This document shows positions 1 through 8,540 of a stretch of 64,000 nt of DNA, one piece after another; position 1 is the stretch's first letter; every line of letters begins with the position of its first letter. This stretch comes from Bog-756 sp035949055 (GTDB lineage Bacteria > Actinomycetota > Acidimicrobiia > Acidimicrobiales > RAAP-2). Under the pieces are notes generated by a model. That model was not told the origin of the DNA and did no database searches. It saw nothing but the letters and a program-made list of their open reading frames with translations. The position numbers and the translations under genes are program-made. The DNA lies in NCBI GenBank assembly GCA_035949055.1, contig DASZIO010000060.1:133213-197212 (forward strand), read 5' to 3'.

Positions 1-2
1 GT

Positions 3-572
3 CCGGTCTTCGACGAGTTTCTTTCCAGGTTGGACGTCGCGGTCGAGCGATGGAAGGTGGGCGACCCGACCGACCCGGCCACCAAGATGGGCCCGCTGGT
101 CAGCGCGGCCCACCGGCGGAGGGTCGAGAGCTTCCTGGCTCCAGGGATGGGCGAGCCCGGCGGTGGCCGGGTGGAGAGCCGCATCGCCGGTTCGGTGCCC
201 TCCGGTCCCGGCTTCTGGTTCCCACCGACGGTGGTGGCCCCGGCGCGGGCGGAATGGCGCATGGCGCGCGAGGAGATCTTCGGGCCCGTGGTGGCCGTCA
301 TACCGTTCGAAGGTGAGGAGGACGCTGTCCGCATGGCCAACGACACCCCCTATGGCCTGTCCGGCTCCATCTGGACCAGGGACAGCGCCCGAGCCCTGCG
401 TATGGCCCGCGCCGTCCAGTCCGGGAATCTTTCGGTCAACTCGAACAGCTCGGTCCGGGTCCAGACCAGCTTCGGCGGCATGAAGCAGTCGGGGTTCGGC
501 CGCGACCTCGGTCTCGAAGCGTTGGCGTCGTACACCGATGTGAAGAATGTCTTCGTGTCCACATCCGGGTGA
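3..572 (+). CDS. Aldehyde dehydrogenase, C-terminal part (5' end outside window)
   Basis: The reading frame is open from base 3, so the gene starts upstream of the window; 189 residues are visible. It is the C-terminal half of an NAD(P)-dependent aldehyde dehydrogenase, which oxidises an aldehyde to the acid. The family motif EEIFGPV and the C-terminal oligomerisation segment FGGMKQSGFGRD are present. The catalytic cysteine and glutamate would lie upstream and cannot be checked. The SxNSNSS/FGGMKQSG arrangement resembles the gamma-aminobutyraldehyde/betaine-aldehyde group, but the substrate cannot be assigned. It converges with the protease gene on the other strand. Confidence 0.93.
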   Translation, partial: PVFDEFLSRLDVAVERWKVGDPTDPATKMGPLVSAAHRRRVESFLAPGMGEPGGGRVESRIAGSVPSGPGFWFPPTVVAPARAEWRMAREEIFGPVVAVIPFEGEEDAVRMANDTPYGLSGSIWTRDSARALRMARAVQSGNLSVNSNSSVRVQTSFGGMKQSGFGRDLGLEALASYTDVKNVFVSTSG

Positions 573-761
573 GCTCACCCACCCCCACGCGACCGGTTGG
601 ACGGTGGTTCCCACTGTCCGCCTCTTCCCGCCGGTCACGGGAGCAGCCAAGGACTCGGAGCCGGTGCGACGGCCGCTTCGGTTGCCGACGTGGCCGACGA
701 TCGGTCAGCTGGTTGGGCGTGACCGGTCGGCGCGCTGACCCGATCCTTCCCCTCCCGGCAA

Positions 762-1862
762 TCAGAAGGGGAACCCGCCGGAGCCACCCGAGCCGGAGCC
801 ACCCGAGCCGGAGCCACCCGACCCTGTCGAGCCCGAACCAGACGAGCCCGAACCGGACGAGCCCACACCGCTCTGGCTCCCGTCACCTCCCGACCGAAGG
901 CCGGAGATGAGCGACTCGAGCTCTGTGGAAGGGATGGCGAATCCGATGTTCTGCGCTGAGGTCCCGTTACCCGACGAGCCGGCGGTGGCGGTGTTCATCC
1001 CGATGACCTGACCGGCCGCGTTGACCAGCGCGCCTCCCGAGTTACCGGGGTTGATGGCCGCATCCGTCTGGATCATGCCGTTGAGCGTCTCGGTGGCGTT
1101 GGAGGAGCTGTCGCCGGCAGTGACCTGGCGATTGAGGGCCGACACGATCCCCGAGGTCACGGTGGCACTGTCGCCCAGAGCCAGCGCGTTGCCTATGGCG
1201 ACAACTGGATCACCGACCTGGACCTGGCTCGAATCACCGAAGGTCACGGTGGGGAGCCCGCTGACGTTTTGGACCTGCAACAGCGCCACGTCTTTGTCCG
1301 GGTCGGCGCCGACGACTTGGGCCGCCAGCTGCTTCGTCGAGTTGTTGAGCGCGACCGTGATGCTGGTCGCTCCGTCGATCACATGGTTGTTGGTGAGCAC
1401 CTCTCCCGTCGAGGTGATGATCATCCCGGTTCCCTGGTCGCCCGATCCGTTCCCGTCGTTGGCGGTGATCTCGACGATGGCCGGGGAGACCTGCTTCACG
1501 ATCTGGGTGGTGGAGGAAGAGAGGGAAGGGCCGCTGGCGGTCTTGATGGCCGGTGCCGCCTGGGTGGCAGAGCTGGGCGCGTCGCGATGGGCTACACCGG
1601 CGCCGACCAGTCCGCCCACCAGTGCGGCGACGGCCGCCACGGCCACGACACCGCGGGCACCCCGCTTCGGGCGCCCGGAAGGCTCGGGTCGAGGTGCGGC
1701 GGCCGCGGCGGGCCATATGGTCGGAGGCTGGGTTCCACCACCGGCCGGACCGGCGGAGGACAGGGGATAGGTGCCGGTGGGCCCGGCCACGAAGGTGGGG
1801 GCGGCGGTTGCCTGTTCGTCGGGGTAGGTTCCGGTTTGCGGTTCGTGCGGGAAGTCAACCAT
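762..1862 (-). CDS. Membrane-anchored S1C (HtrA/DegP-like) serine protease lacking a PDZ domain
   Basis: This 366-residue trypsin-like protease probably acts outside the membrane in protein quality control. Residues 1-69 are a Pro/Ala/Thr-rich cytoplasmic tail and 70-91 a single transmembrane helix. The protease domain spans about 115-320, with catalytic His160 (LTNNHVI), Asp191 (DKDVALL) and Ser275 (NPGNSGGAL). HtrA proteins normally continue into one or two PDZ domains. Here the domain runs straight into a low-complexity Gly/Ser tail (324-366) ending FPF. The tail DNA includes a perfect 15-bp tandem repeat. The ATG start at 1862 has no clear Shine-Dalgarno site, and an AATAAT box lies just upstream. 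Family assignment is secure; the protease target is unknown. Confidence 0.93.
   Translation of the reverse strand: MVDFPHEPQTGTYPDEQATAAPTFVAGPTGTYPLSSAGPAGGGTQPPTIWPAAAAAPRPEPSGRPKRGARGVVAVAAVAALVGGLVGAGVAHRDAPSSATQAAPAIKTASGPSLSSSTTQIVKQVSPAIVEITANDGNGSGDQGTGMIITSTGEVLTNNHVIDGATSITVALNNSTKQLAAQVVGADPDKDVALLQVQNVSGLPTVTFGDSSQVQVGDPVVAIGNALALGDSATVTSGIVSALNRQVTAGDSSSNATETLNGMIQTDAAINPGNSGGALVNAAGQVIGMNTATAGSSGNGTSAQNIGFAIPSTELESLISGLRSGGDGSQSGVGSSGSGSSGSGSTGSGGSGSGGSGSGGSGGFPF
777..821. repeat. 15-bp tandem repeat, three perfect copies
   Basis: Copies of GCCGGAGCCACCCGA lie at 777-791, 792-806 and 807-821, with degenerate versions continuing to about 870. They encode the Gly/Ser tail of the protease on the minus strand. 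Because the unit is a multiple of three, copy-number change would lengthen or shorten the tail without a frameshift. Confidence 0.9.
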
Positions 1863-2005
1863 GACTTGATTATTGGAGCGGACGTTAAGGACGACGTATG
1901 GAGGAAGTAGGAGTATCCGAAGAATCTCTGGTGCCGGAGCCGACGCGAGCCGGCTTACTTGCTGGTCACGTACTCCCTCCGGTACCGGGGCCCGCTGAGC
2001 CCGGG

Positions 2006-2011
2006 TAACGT
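2006..2011 (+). promoter_or_regulatory. Candidate -10 box TAACGT for a leaderless 44-aa ORF
   Basis: TAACGT fits the actinobacterial TANNNT -10 element and sits 7 nt before the ATG at 2019. That spacing would place transcription start at or next to the start codon. No -35 element is clear. Confidence 0.4.
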
Positions 2012-2018
2012 GACCCGC

Positions 2019-2153
2019 ATGTCAGATGGCTCCCGCAGGTTCGCCAAGCCAGCGGCCGCCTTGGGTGTGCTCGCCACCATGGCGAGCATCTGGTGGTTCG
2101 CCCTGCGTCCCCGGCGAAAGATCAAAACAGACAAGACCGGCGACGGCCAGTAG
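2019..2153 (+). CDS. Small single-pass membrane protein, 44 aa
   Basis: The predicted peptide has a charged N-terminus (MSDGSRRFAKP), one hydrophobic helix of about 18 residues (AAALGVLATMASIWWFAL) and a basic tail RPRRKIK, which by the positive-inside rule puts the C-terminus in the cytoplasm. It ends 15 bp before the MFS exporter start. No Shine-Dalgarno site is visible, but TAACGT lies 7 nt upstream as at other leaderless starts here. I do not recognise the family. An in-frame ATG at 1959 would give 64 residues, but the extra part looks non-coding. Whether it is expressed is uncertain. Confidence 0.5.
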   Translation: MSDGSRRFAKPAAALGVLATMASIWWFALRPRRKIKTDKTGDGQ

Positions 2154-2154
2154 G

Positions 2155-2160
2155 TAGCGT
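2155..2160 (+). promoter_or_regulatory. Candidate -10 box TAGCGT for the MFS/CoA-ligase pair
   Basis: TAGCGT lies 8 nt upstream of the GTG at 2169, with no Shine-Dalgarno sequence between them. This matches the TANNNT-to-start spacing seen at several other genes in the window and suggests a leaderless transcript. Confidence 0.45.
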
Positions 2161-2168
2161 CGCCCCAG

Positions 2169-3446
2169 GTGGCCCTGGCCTCGCTGCGCCCGCTCCGCTC
2201 GCGGAACTTCGCACTCATCTGGACGGCCGCCCTGGTCTCCAACGTGGGCTCGTGGATGCAGACCGTCGCCCTCGGCATATTGGTATTCGACCGCACCGGA
2301 CAACCCGGGTGGACGGGTCTGGTGGCCGCCGCCGCCTTCGTTCCCATCGGTCTCCTGGCCCCGGTCGGTGGCGCCCTGGCCGACCGGCTCGACCGACGAC
2401 GCTGGTTGATCGTCACCACCATCGGCGAAATGGTGTTCGCCTCGGTGTTGGCGGTGCTGGCGGCTACCGACCACGACCCACCGGCGGTGCTGGTCGGTTT
2501 GGCTCTGTTGGGCGGGGCCGCCGCCGCCGTCGGGTTCCCCGCCTACCAGGCCATGGTGCCCGATCTGGTCCCGCCTGAAGACCTGCTCGGGGCGGTGTCC
2601 CTGTCTTCGGCCCAGTTCAATCTGGGGCGGGTCATCGGACCGGCCCTGGCCGGTCTGGTCCTGTTGTCCCACAACTACGGGCTGGTCTTCGGCATAAACG
2701 CCGCATCGTTCGCCGGGGTGGTGGTGGCGCTGGCCATGGTCAGACTGCCAAAACCGGCGGCCCGCGAACCGGAAGGGCGCATCGCGTCTCGCATCGCCGC
2801 CGGAGTGCGGGCGGCCCGGGCTGAGCCCGGGTGTCGATCGGCCATCGGGCTGATCGCCTACGTTGCGCTTTTTGCCTCCCCGTTCATCGCCCTGGTGCCG
2901 GCGATGGCAGGTGTCCTGCGGCGTGACGGCGTCAGCACCCAGGTGGGCACGGCCATCCTGGTGACCGCCCAGGGGATCGGAGCCGTCGCCGGAGCCCTGG
3001 CCCTGCCGACGCTGGCCGAGCGGCTCGGACGCCGCACCATGCTGCAGGCCGCGTTGTTCGGCCTGCCGGTGCTGTTGGTGCTCTATGCGTTGGCTCCCTC
3101 GCTGTGGGTTTCCGCCTTGTCCCTGTTGGCGGTGGGCGCCGGCTACATTGCCGTACTGTCGGGGCTCAACACCGTGGTGCAACTCCGGGCCCCGGCGAAG
3201 GCACGCGGCCGCATCCTCAGCATCTACATGATGGGCCTCGGGATCGTCTACCCGATCGGAGCCGTCGTGCAGGGGGCGGTGGCCGACCACACCGGTGTGC
3301 GGGCGGTGACGGTGGCCGGGGCGGCGGTGCTGTGGGGCGGACTGGCGCTCCTCGCCTCCTTCCGCCCGTCGGTGTTCACCGCCCTGGGCGATCCTCCCGA
3401 GGCCACCGAGCAGGTCGGGGTCCTTCCCACCGCCGAGCTCCCGTGA
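2169..3446 (+). CDS. MFS transporter, EntS-like exporter family
   Basis: This 425-residue major facilitator has about 12 hydrophobic segments. The loop after helix 2 carries motif A (GGALADRLDRRRW), and a second copy (LAERLGRRTM) follows in the C-terminal half. The opening RSRNFALIWTAALVSNVGSWMQ is typical of the MFS_3/EntS group, which exports siderophores, drugs and other small molecules by proton antiport. The substrate is not evident. The start is GTG with a candidate -10 box 8 nt upstream and no Shine-Dalgarno site. Its TGA overlaps the GTG of the following acyl-CoA ligase (GTGA), so the two are probably translated together. Confidence 0.9.
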   Translation: MALASLRPLRSRNFALIWTAALVSNVGSWMQTVALGILVFDRTGQPGWTGLVAAAAFVPIGLLAPVGGALADRLDRRRWLIVTTIGEMVFASVLAVLAATDHDPPAVLVGLALLGGAAAAVGFPAYQAMVPDLVPPEDLLGAVSLSSAQFNLGRVIGPALAGLVLLSHNYGLVFGINAASFAGVVVALAMVRLPKPAAREPEGRIASRIAAGVRAARAEPGCRSAIGLIAYVALFASPFIALVPAMAGVLRRDGVSTQVGTAILVTAQGIGAVAGALALPTLAERLGRRTMLQAALFGLPVLLVLYALAPSLWVSALSLLAVGAGYIAVLSGLNTVVQLRAPAKARGRILSIYMMGLGIVYPIGAVVQGAVADHTGVRAVTVAGAAVLWGGLALLASFRPSVFTALGDPPEATEQVGVLPTAELP

Positions 3447-4819
3447 GCGGACCGATCGCTGTCGAGGTGCTGCGAGCCGAGGACGCCGAGTCCGCACAGC
3501 GCCGTGCCGCGGGGGCACTGCTTGCCGCCGGCCTGGATCGGGGTGACCGGGCCGCCTTCAGCCTTCCCTCGTCAGCCGCTCTGCTCTGTGCCGTGCTCGG
3601 CGCGCTTCGGGTCGGCGTCGTGCCGGTACTGCTTAACGCCACGCTGCTCGAGCGCGAGCGCGACCTCTTGGTCGCCGATGCGCAACCGGGCGTAGTGATC
3701 GCGGACGAGGCACAGCTCGTCGCCTTGGACGATGGGGTCCCAGTCGACCTGGCTCCCTATCCCCTGGCTCGTCCCATGCACTACACGTCGGGGACGACCG
3801 GCCGATCGAAGGGGGTCTGGTCCGGTCTCTGGGACGAGTCCACTGCGCGCGCCGCCTTTGCCGACGAGGCCGATCTATGGTCCTTCGGCCCGAACGACGT
3901 CCATCTGGTGTGCTCGCCGCTGTACCACTCGGTGTCCATCCGGTTCGCCAGCGGCACCCTGCTGAGTGGTGGTACATGCGTGATCCTCGGACGGTTCGAC
4001 GCCCACCTCGCTTGGGATGTGCTCCGGGGGCGACACGGGGAGCGACTCGGCACGGTGCCGACCACCGCCTTCATGGCTCCTACTGCCCTGCGCCGACTGC
4101 TCGACGCCGATCCTCGTCCCGAAGAACCGCTCGATGCGCTGCGCCTCCTGGTGCACGCCGGCTCGCCCTGTCCGACCGCGCTGAAGCGCCGCGCCCTCGA
4201 GCGAGTGGGCTCCGGCGTCCTCTGGGAGTTCTATGGCTCCACCGAGGGCCAGTTCACCGCGTGTTCGCCGGAGGACTGGATGGGCCACCCGGGAACCGTC
4301 GGTCGGGCTCGTGCGGGCCGGATCCTCACCGTTGACCAGGACGGCACGATCTGGTGCAAGGGCCCGGGGTTCGCTCGCTTCGCGTACTGGCGGGACGAGG
4401 CCAAGACCGTCTCGGCCTGGCGGGATGGCGCCTTCACCGTCGGAGACCTCGGGCGGCTCGAGGACGGTTATCTCTTTCTGGACGGTCGCCGCGACGACCT
4501 CATCATCACCGGGGGTGTCAACGTCTATCCGGCCGAGGTCGAACAGGTGCTGAGCGAAGCCGCCGGCGTCGCCGAGGTCGCCGTCTTCGGCCTGGCCGAC
4601 GAGGCGTGGGGACAGCGTGTCTGTGCCGCCGTCGTGCCGGCCCACGCTCCGGGGGGACCTTCCGGGGAGCGCCTGCTCGAGGGAGTCGCCGCTCTGGCTG
4701 CTGCCCGGCTGGCGGGCTACAAGCGCCCGAAGCACTACGTGGTGGTGGATGAGCTTCCCCGGACCGCGACCGGAAAGCTGCAGCGCAACAGGATGGCGGA
4801 TCTCGCCGACCCCGGCTGA
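3443..4819 (+). CDS. AMP-dependent acyl-CoA synthetase/ligase (ANL superfamily)
   Basis: The 458-residue enzyme activates a carboxylic acid with ATP to an acyl-adenylate and probably transfers it to CoA. The P-loop YTSGTTGRSKGV is at about 113-124, YGSTEG near 264, GDLGRLEDGY near 334, the hinge/A8 region DDLIITGGVNVYPAE near 350-364, and the catalytic A10 lysine in PRTATGKLQR near 444. It is shorter than the usual 500-550 residues; the missing part is N-terminal, before the P-loop. The GTG start overlaps the exporter stop codon, so the acid may be a relative of the exporter's substrate. That link is inference. A 25-bp repeat includes its stop codon. Confidence 0.92.
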   Translation: MSGPIAVEVLRAEDAESAQRRAAGALLAAGLDRGDRAAFSLPSSAALLCAVLGALRVGVVPVLLNATLLERERDLLVADAQPGVVIADEAQLVALDDGVPVDLAPYPLARPMHYTSGTTGRSKGVWSGLWDESTARAAFADEADLWSFGPNDVHLVCSPLYHSVSIRFASGTLLSGGTCVILGRFDAHLAWDVLRGRHGERLGTVPTTAFMAPTALRRLLDADPRPEEPLDALRLLVHAGSPCPTALKRRALERVGSGVLWEFYGSTEGQFTACSPEDWMGHPGTVGRARAGRILTVDQDGTIWCKGPGFARFAYWRDEAKTVSAWRDGAFTVGDLGRLEDGYLFLDGRRDDLIITGGVNVYPAEVEQVLSEAAGVAEVAVFGLADEAWGQRVCAAVVPAHAPGGPSGERLLEGVAALAAARLAGYKRPKHYVVVDELPRTATGKLQRNRMADLADPG

Positions 4820-4875
4820 CACCGGTTCTCCCGACCCCGGCTGACACCGGTTCTCCCGACCCCGGCCGCGGTCTC
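4806..4875. repeat. 25-bp tandem repeat starting inside the CoA-ligase 3' end
   Basis: Two perfect 25-bp copies lie at 4806-4830 and 4831-4855, followed by a degenerate 20-bp copy at 4856-4875. The first copy contains the last codons and TGA stop (4817-4819) of the acyl-CoA ligase, so the gene end has been tandemly duplicated. Confidence 0.88.
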
Positions 4876-4920
4876 CCGACCGGCTGTCCCGGACGCGGGC
4901 CTGCGGTCGTGGTGGAGCGA

Positions 4921-4981
4921 TTCCCGTCCTTGCCGCCGTGCCGTGGGAAGTTCCCGTCCCTTGCCGCGGTGCCGTGGGGAA
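4921..4981. repeat. 30/31-bp imperfect direct repeat upstream of the dehydrogenase
   Basis: The copies are at 4921-4950 and 4951-4981, both beginning TTCCCGTCC and containing GCCGTGGG. They differ by small indels and one or two substitutions. The second copy ends 10 bp before the GTG start at 4992, so the repeat occupies the position where a promoter should be. Confidence 0.8.
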
Positions 4982-4991
4982 TACTGGACCG

Positions 4992-6395
4992 GTGAGTCCC
5001 GCCGACGCCGGTCCTCCGATCGCCACCATCAATCCGGCCACCGGTCAGCTGCTTGAGTCGTTCGAACCCTTCGACGCCGCCGGGGTAGATGCCCGCTTGG
5101 CGGCTGCGGCAACGGCCGCACCCCGATGGGCACAGAGCTCGTTCGACGAGCGGTCTCGCCTGTTGGTCACGGTCGCCGAGCTGTTGGAGGGAGAGCTCCC
5201 TGATATCGCCCATCAGGTGACCACGGAGATGGGGAAGCCCTTCGCGCAGGCCAAGGCCGAGGTGTCCAAGTGCGCGAGTGCGTTCCGGTGGTTCGCCGAG
5301 CACGCCGAGCGGTTGCTGTCCGACGAAGAGGTGCCCGTGGATGCCTCTCTCGGACTGGTGACCTACCAGCCGCTCGGGGCGGTGCTGGCCATCATGCCCT
5401 GGAACTTCCCCCTCTGGCAGGTGGTCCGCTTCATCGCGCCTGCCGCCATGGCCGGCAATGTGGGATTGCTGAAGCACGCCCCGAGCGTGCCCCGCACGGC
5501 GTTGCTGCTCGAGGACCTCTTCCGTCGGGCCGGCGCTCCTGACGGTTTCTTCCAGACGCTGTTGATCGGGACCGACCAGGTACCCGCCATCATCGCTGAT
5601 CCCAGGGTGGCGGCCGTGACCCTGACCGGAAGTGTGGGCGCGGGGCGAGCGGTGGCGGCACAGGCCGGTGCGGTCGGCAAGAAGATGGTGCTGGAGCTCG
5701 GGGGGAGTGACCCTTTCATCGTGCTGCCGTCGGCCGACATCGACCGGGCGATCTCGGTGGGGGTCCAGGCCCGGGTGCAGAACGCCGGCCAATCGTGCAT
5801 CGCGGCCAAGCGCTTCATTGTCCACGAGCGGGTGGCCGACGAGTTCACCGACGGGTTCGTGGCCGGCATGGAGGCCCTCTCGGTGGGCGACCCCTTCGAT
5901 CCGGCTACCGAGGTCGGCCCGCTCGTGACGGGCGCGGCTCGGGACACGATCGAGGCCCAGGTCGAAGACGCCCGGTCGAAGGGGGCATCGATCCTCTGTG
6001 GCGGCGAGCGGGTCACCGGTCCGGAGGGAAAGGAACATCCCGGGTTCTTCTACCGACCGACGGTGATCTCCGGCATCGAGCCGGGAATGCGGGTGGCCAC
6101 CGAGGAGGTATTCGGTCCGGTCGCCCTCCTGTTCGTGGCGAAGGACGCCGACGAGGCGCTGAGCCTGGCCAACAGCACCGAATTCGGCCTGGGGTCGAGT
6201 GTGTGGACCACCGACCCGGACGAGCAGCAACGGTTCGCCGTCGAGCTCCAGGCCGGGCAGGTCTTCGTCAACGGCATGGTGGTCTCCATGCCCCCGCTGC
6301 CCTTCGGGGGCATCAAGAGCTCGGGGTTCGGTCGTGAGCTCTCGGCGCACGGGCTTCGTGAGTTCTGCAACGTGAAGTCGGTGTGGATCGCCTGA
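4992..6395 (+). CDS. NAD(P)-dependent succinate-semialdehyde dehydrogenase family
   Basis: This 467-residue aldehyde dehydrogenase matches the short (about 455-aa) GabD1-type group, which oxidises succinate semialdehyde to succinate. Present are MPWNFPLW in the cofactor fold, LTGSVGAGRAVA, general-base Glu235 (LELGG), nucleophile Cys269 (NAGQSCIAA) and EEVFGPVALLF. The GTG at 4992 begins the protein at SPADAGPPIATINPATGQ. The ATG at 4938 would add residues encoded by the upstream direct repeat and is unlikely. Substrate assignment from similarity alone is tentative. Confidence 0.9.
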   Translation: MSPADAGPPIATINPATGQLLESFEPFDAAGVDARLAAAATAAPRWAQSSFDERSRLLVTVAELLEGELPDIAHQVTTEMGKPFAQAKAEVSKCASAFRWFAEHAERLLSDEEVPVDASLGLVTYQPLGAVLAIMPWNFPLWQVVRFIAPAAMAGNVGLLKHAPSVPRTALLLEDLFRRAGAPDGFFQTLLIGTDQVPAIIADPRVAAVTLTGSVGAGRAVAAQAGAVGKKMVLELGGSDPFIVLPSADIDRAISVGVQARVQNAGQSCIAAKRFIVHERVADEFTDGFVAGMEALSVGDPFDPATEVGPLVTGAARDTIEAQVEDARSKGASILCGGERVTGPEGKEHPGFFYRPTVISGIEPGMRVATEEVFGPVALLFVAKDADEALSLANSTEFGLGSSVWTTDPDEQQRFAVELQAGQVFVNGMVVSMPPLPFGGIKSSGFGRELSAHGLREFCNVKSVWIA

Positions 6396-6447
6396 TCGCC
6401 CTGACATCCTCGCCGCCGCCACCTCGAACGGAGCACGCCGCCGCGGC

Positions 6448-7263
6448 CTAATCGCTGGTGGTGGCGACCGATGTGGTCATCGGACCCGTCGACCAGGTCG
6501 TCGACGTCGAGCCCCAGGTCCATTGGCGTCCGTCGTAGGAGACCGAGGTCAGGTGGTAGTTGTAGGCATGGGCCACCACCCAGGCCGCCGCCTGCCATCC
6601 GGCTTTGGGGCTGGAGGGATTGGTGAGTGCTCCCGGGCCCAGCTCGGCTTGGGCCGCCGCCCCCAGCGCAGCACGGTCCGGCCTGGCCCCCCCGAAGCCG
6701 TTGAGTTGGCAGGTGAGTGCGGCCGGGCGCTCGCCGGTGGTGGCAATGGCCACCGCCCGGGCCTCGGGCTCCCACTGGGCATAGGCCCCTGGGTCCGCAC
6801 TGCCCTGGACCAGCTGGGCCGCCTCCGTGACCGGCAAGGCCTCCCACCCGGGGACCTGTAGGAGGTGGGCATAGAACGCGGCCGCGGCATAGGCAGGATC
6901 AAGGATCTGTCCCGGCGTGCCCCAACCCTCGGACGGGCGTTGCTGGAACAGACCCAACGAGTCGCGGTCCCCGTAGGGCAGGTTCAAGAGGTGTGACTCC
7001 TGCAGGGCCGCGGCAATGGCGATGGTCACGGCATGGTCGGGCATTCCGCGTCGCACCCCCACCGCGGTGATGATCGCCGCATTCTGGGCCTGGTCCGGAG
7101 ACAGGGTGAACGAGCCGCCCGACGAGCCGGTTGAGACCGTGCAGGCCGAGACGGCCGGTCGCGTCGGCCGGTGGAGAAGTCCGACCGATAGGGCCACGAC
7201 CGTCGTCAACACGATGGCCGCGGCGAACCCGACCACCACCTGTCTTATCCGTCTTCGGCTCAT
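6448..7263 (-). CDS. Secreted lysozyme/lytic-transglycosylase-like protein
   Basis: The 271-residue protein starts MSRRRIRQ, followed by a hydrophobic stretch (about 9-30) that acts as signal peptide or anchor. The core at about 75-135 contains AAALQESHL, with candidate catalytic Glu89, and SLGLFQQRPSEGWGT. This arrangement is frequent in actinobacterial secreted proteins related to soluble lytic transglycosylases. It would act on peptidoglycan outside the cell, by inference. The C-terminal 50 residues are Ser/Thr/Trp-rich. A GTG at 7308 would add 15 residues; I prefer the ATG because it gives a normal signal-peptide n-region. The gene is divergent from the cysteine desulfurase. Confidence 0.75.
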   Translation of the reverse strand: MSRRRIRQVVVGFAAAIVLTTVVALSVGLLHRPTRPAVSACTVSTGSSGGSFTLSPDQAQNAAIITAVGVRRGMPDHAVTIAIAAALQESHLLNLPYGDRDSLGLFQQRPSEGWGTPGQILDPAYAAAAFYAHLLQVPGWEALPVTEAAQLVQGSADPGAYAQWEPEARAVAIATTGERPAALTCQLNGFGGARPDRAALGAAAQAELGPGALTNPSSPKAGWQAAAWVVAHAYNYHLTSVSYDGRQWTWGSTSTTWSTGPMTTSVATTSD

Positions 7264-7369
7264 CGGCTCCGCGCGTCGGTTCCTCCTCGATCCATCATGG
7301 CCGGTCACCGGCCCAGGAAGGCGTCGCCCAACGGTTCAGCTGGTCGGCGCGTCGGGTAAGACTGGTACC

Positions 7370-8536
7370 GTGCGCGCGTATCTCGACCATGCCTCGACCA
7401 CGCCCATGGTGCCCGGGGCGGTCGAAGCCATGATGCCGTACCTCACCGGAGGGGCGGGCAATCCCTCGGGGGCCCATGACGAGTCCCGACAGGCCCGCCG
7501 AGCGGTGGACGAAGCGAGGGAGCAGCTTGCCTCGTCGCTGGCGGTGGGTCCCACCGACCTGGTGTTCACGGGCGGCGGGACGGAGGCCGACAACCTGGCG
7601 ATCGTCGGCGGGTGGGAGGCCGTCGCCGCCTCCGATTCGTGGTCTGGTCCGGGGCCGCCGGCCATGGTCTGCTCGGCGATGGAACACCATGCGGTCCTGA
7701 ACACCTGCCGGGCGCTGGCTCACCGAACCGGGGCCCGCCTGACCGAGGTGCCCACCAGCAAAGAGGGGATCGTCGACCTGGAGGCCCTGGGGGAGGCATG
7801 CACGTCGGAGGTCGGGCTGGTGTCGGTGATGACGGTCAACAATGAGGTCGGGACCGTGCAGCCGATCGAACACGTGGCGGAAGTGGTGCGGAACGGATCG
7901 CCTTCGGCGGTGTTGCACACCGATGCCGTGCAGGCGGTGCCCTGGATCGACGTCCGGGCTCGGACCGCGCCCGCCGACCTGGTGGCGATCAGCGCCCACA
8001 AGTTCGGCGGTCCCATGGGGGTCGGGGCGTTGCTCGTCCGCCACGGCGTCCGGCTCCACCCGCTGGTCCATGGCGGTGGTCAGGAACGTGGTCGCCGCAG
8101 CGGGACCCACAACGTGGCCGGCATCGCAGGCATGGCTGCCGCACTGGCGGAGATCGACCCCGTCCGACCGGAGACGGTCGAACGGGTGGCGGCCCAGCGC
8201 GACCGACTGGGGGACGGACTGATGGCCACGGTGACAGGACTGACCGAGACCACGGCGCGGGACCAGAAGGTGGCCGGCATCCTGCATCTCCTGGTGGCGG
8301 GCATCGAGAGCGAGGCGTTGGTCGTCGTCCTGGACGCGGCCGGCGTGGCGGCATCGGCCGGGGCGGCTTGTTCCAGTGGGGCGGTGGAGGCGAGCCACGT
8401 GCTGCGGTCAATGGGTCTGGGCCGCGAGTTGGCGGTGGCCGGTATCCGCCTGTCCCTGGGCTCCGGCACGACCGACGCGGACATCGACCATGTGCTCTCC
8501 GTCGTACCGGGCGTGGTTGCCCAGCTGAGAGACTGA
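7370..8536 (+). CDS. Cysteine desulfurase (NifS/IscS family)
   Basis: This 388-residue PLP enzyme takes sulfur from cysteine, leaving alanine, and passes it on as a persulfide. Visible are YLDHASTTPM at the N-terminus, HHAVLNT, the PLP lysine Lys211 (SAHKFGGPMG) and the persulfide-forming Cys334 (SAGAACSSGAVE). It lies 4 bp upstream of mnmA, so it most likely supplies sulfur for tRNA 2-thiouridine rather than Fe-S clusters; no isc/suf partner is nearby. The GTG at 7370 places YLDHA directly at the N-terminus, as in relatives; the frame is open further upstream but that part has no family match. Confidence 0.94.
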   Translation: MRAYLDHASTTPMVPGAVEAMMPYLTGGAGNPSGAHDESRQARRAVDEAREQLASSLAVGPTDLVFTGGGTEADNLAIVGGWEAVAASDSWSGPGPPAMVCSAMEHHAVLNTCRALAHRTGARLTEVPTSKEGIVDLEALGEACTSEVGLVSVMTVNNEVGTVQPIEHVAEVVRNGSPSAVLHTDAVQAVPWIDVRARTAPADLVAISAHKFGGPMGVGALLVRHGVRLHPLVHGGGQERGRRSGTHNVAGIAGMAAALAEIDPVRPETVERVAAQRDRLGDGLMATVTGLTETTARDQKVAGILHLLVAGIESEALVVVLDAAGVAASAGAACSSGAVEASHVLRSMGLGRELAVAGIRLSLGSGTTDADIDHVLSVVPGVVAQLRD

Positions 8537-8540
8537 GCGC

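Noticed and set aside
567..580. 14-bp perfect palindrome GGGTGAGCTCACCC overlapping the first gene's stop
   Set aside because: It has no loop and no T-run, and part is coding; too short to call a terminator or operator.
2022..3518. Long minus-strand ORF (498 codons) opposite the MFS exporter
   Set aside because: Antisense shadow typical of high-GC DNA; the product is Gly/Arg/His-rich with no family features, while the plus strand encodes a clear transporter.
4518..6422. Long minus-strand ORF (634 codons) opposite the aldehyde dehydrogenase
   Set aside because: The plus strand has all catalytic motifs of the dehydrogenase; the antisense product is low-complexity.
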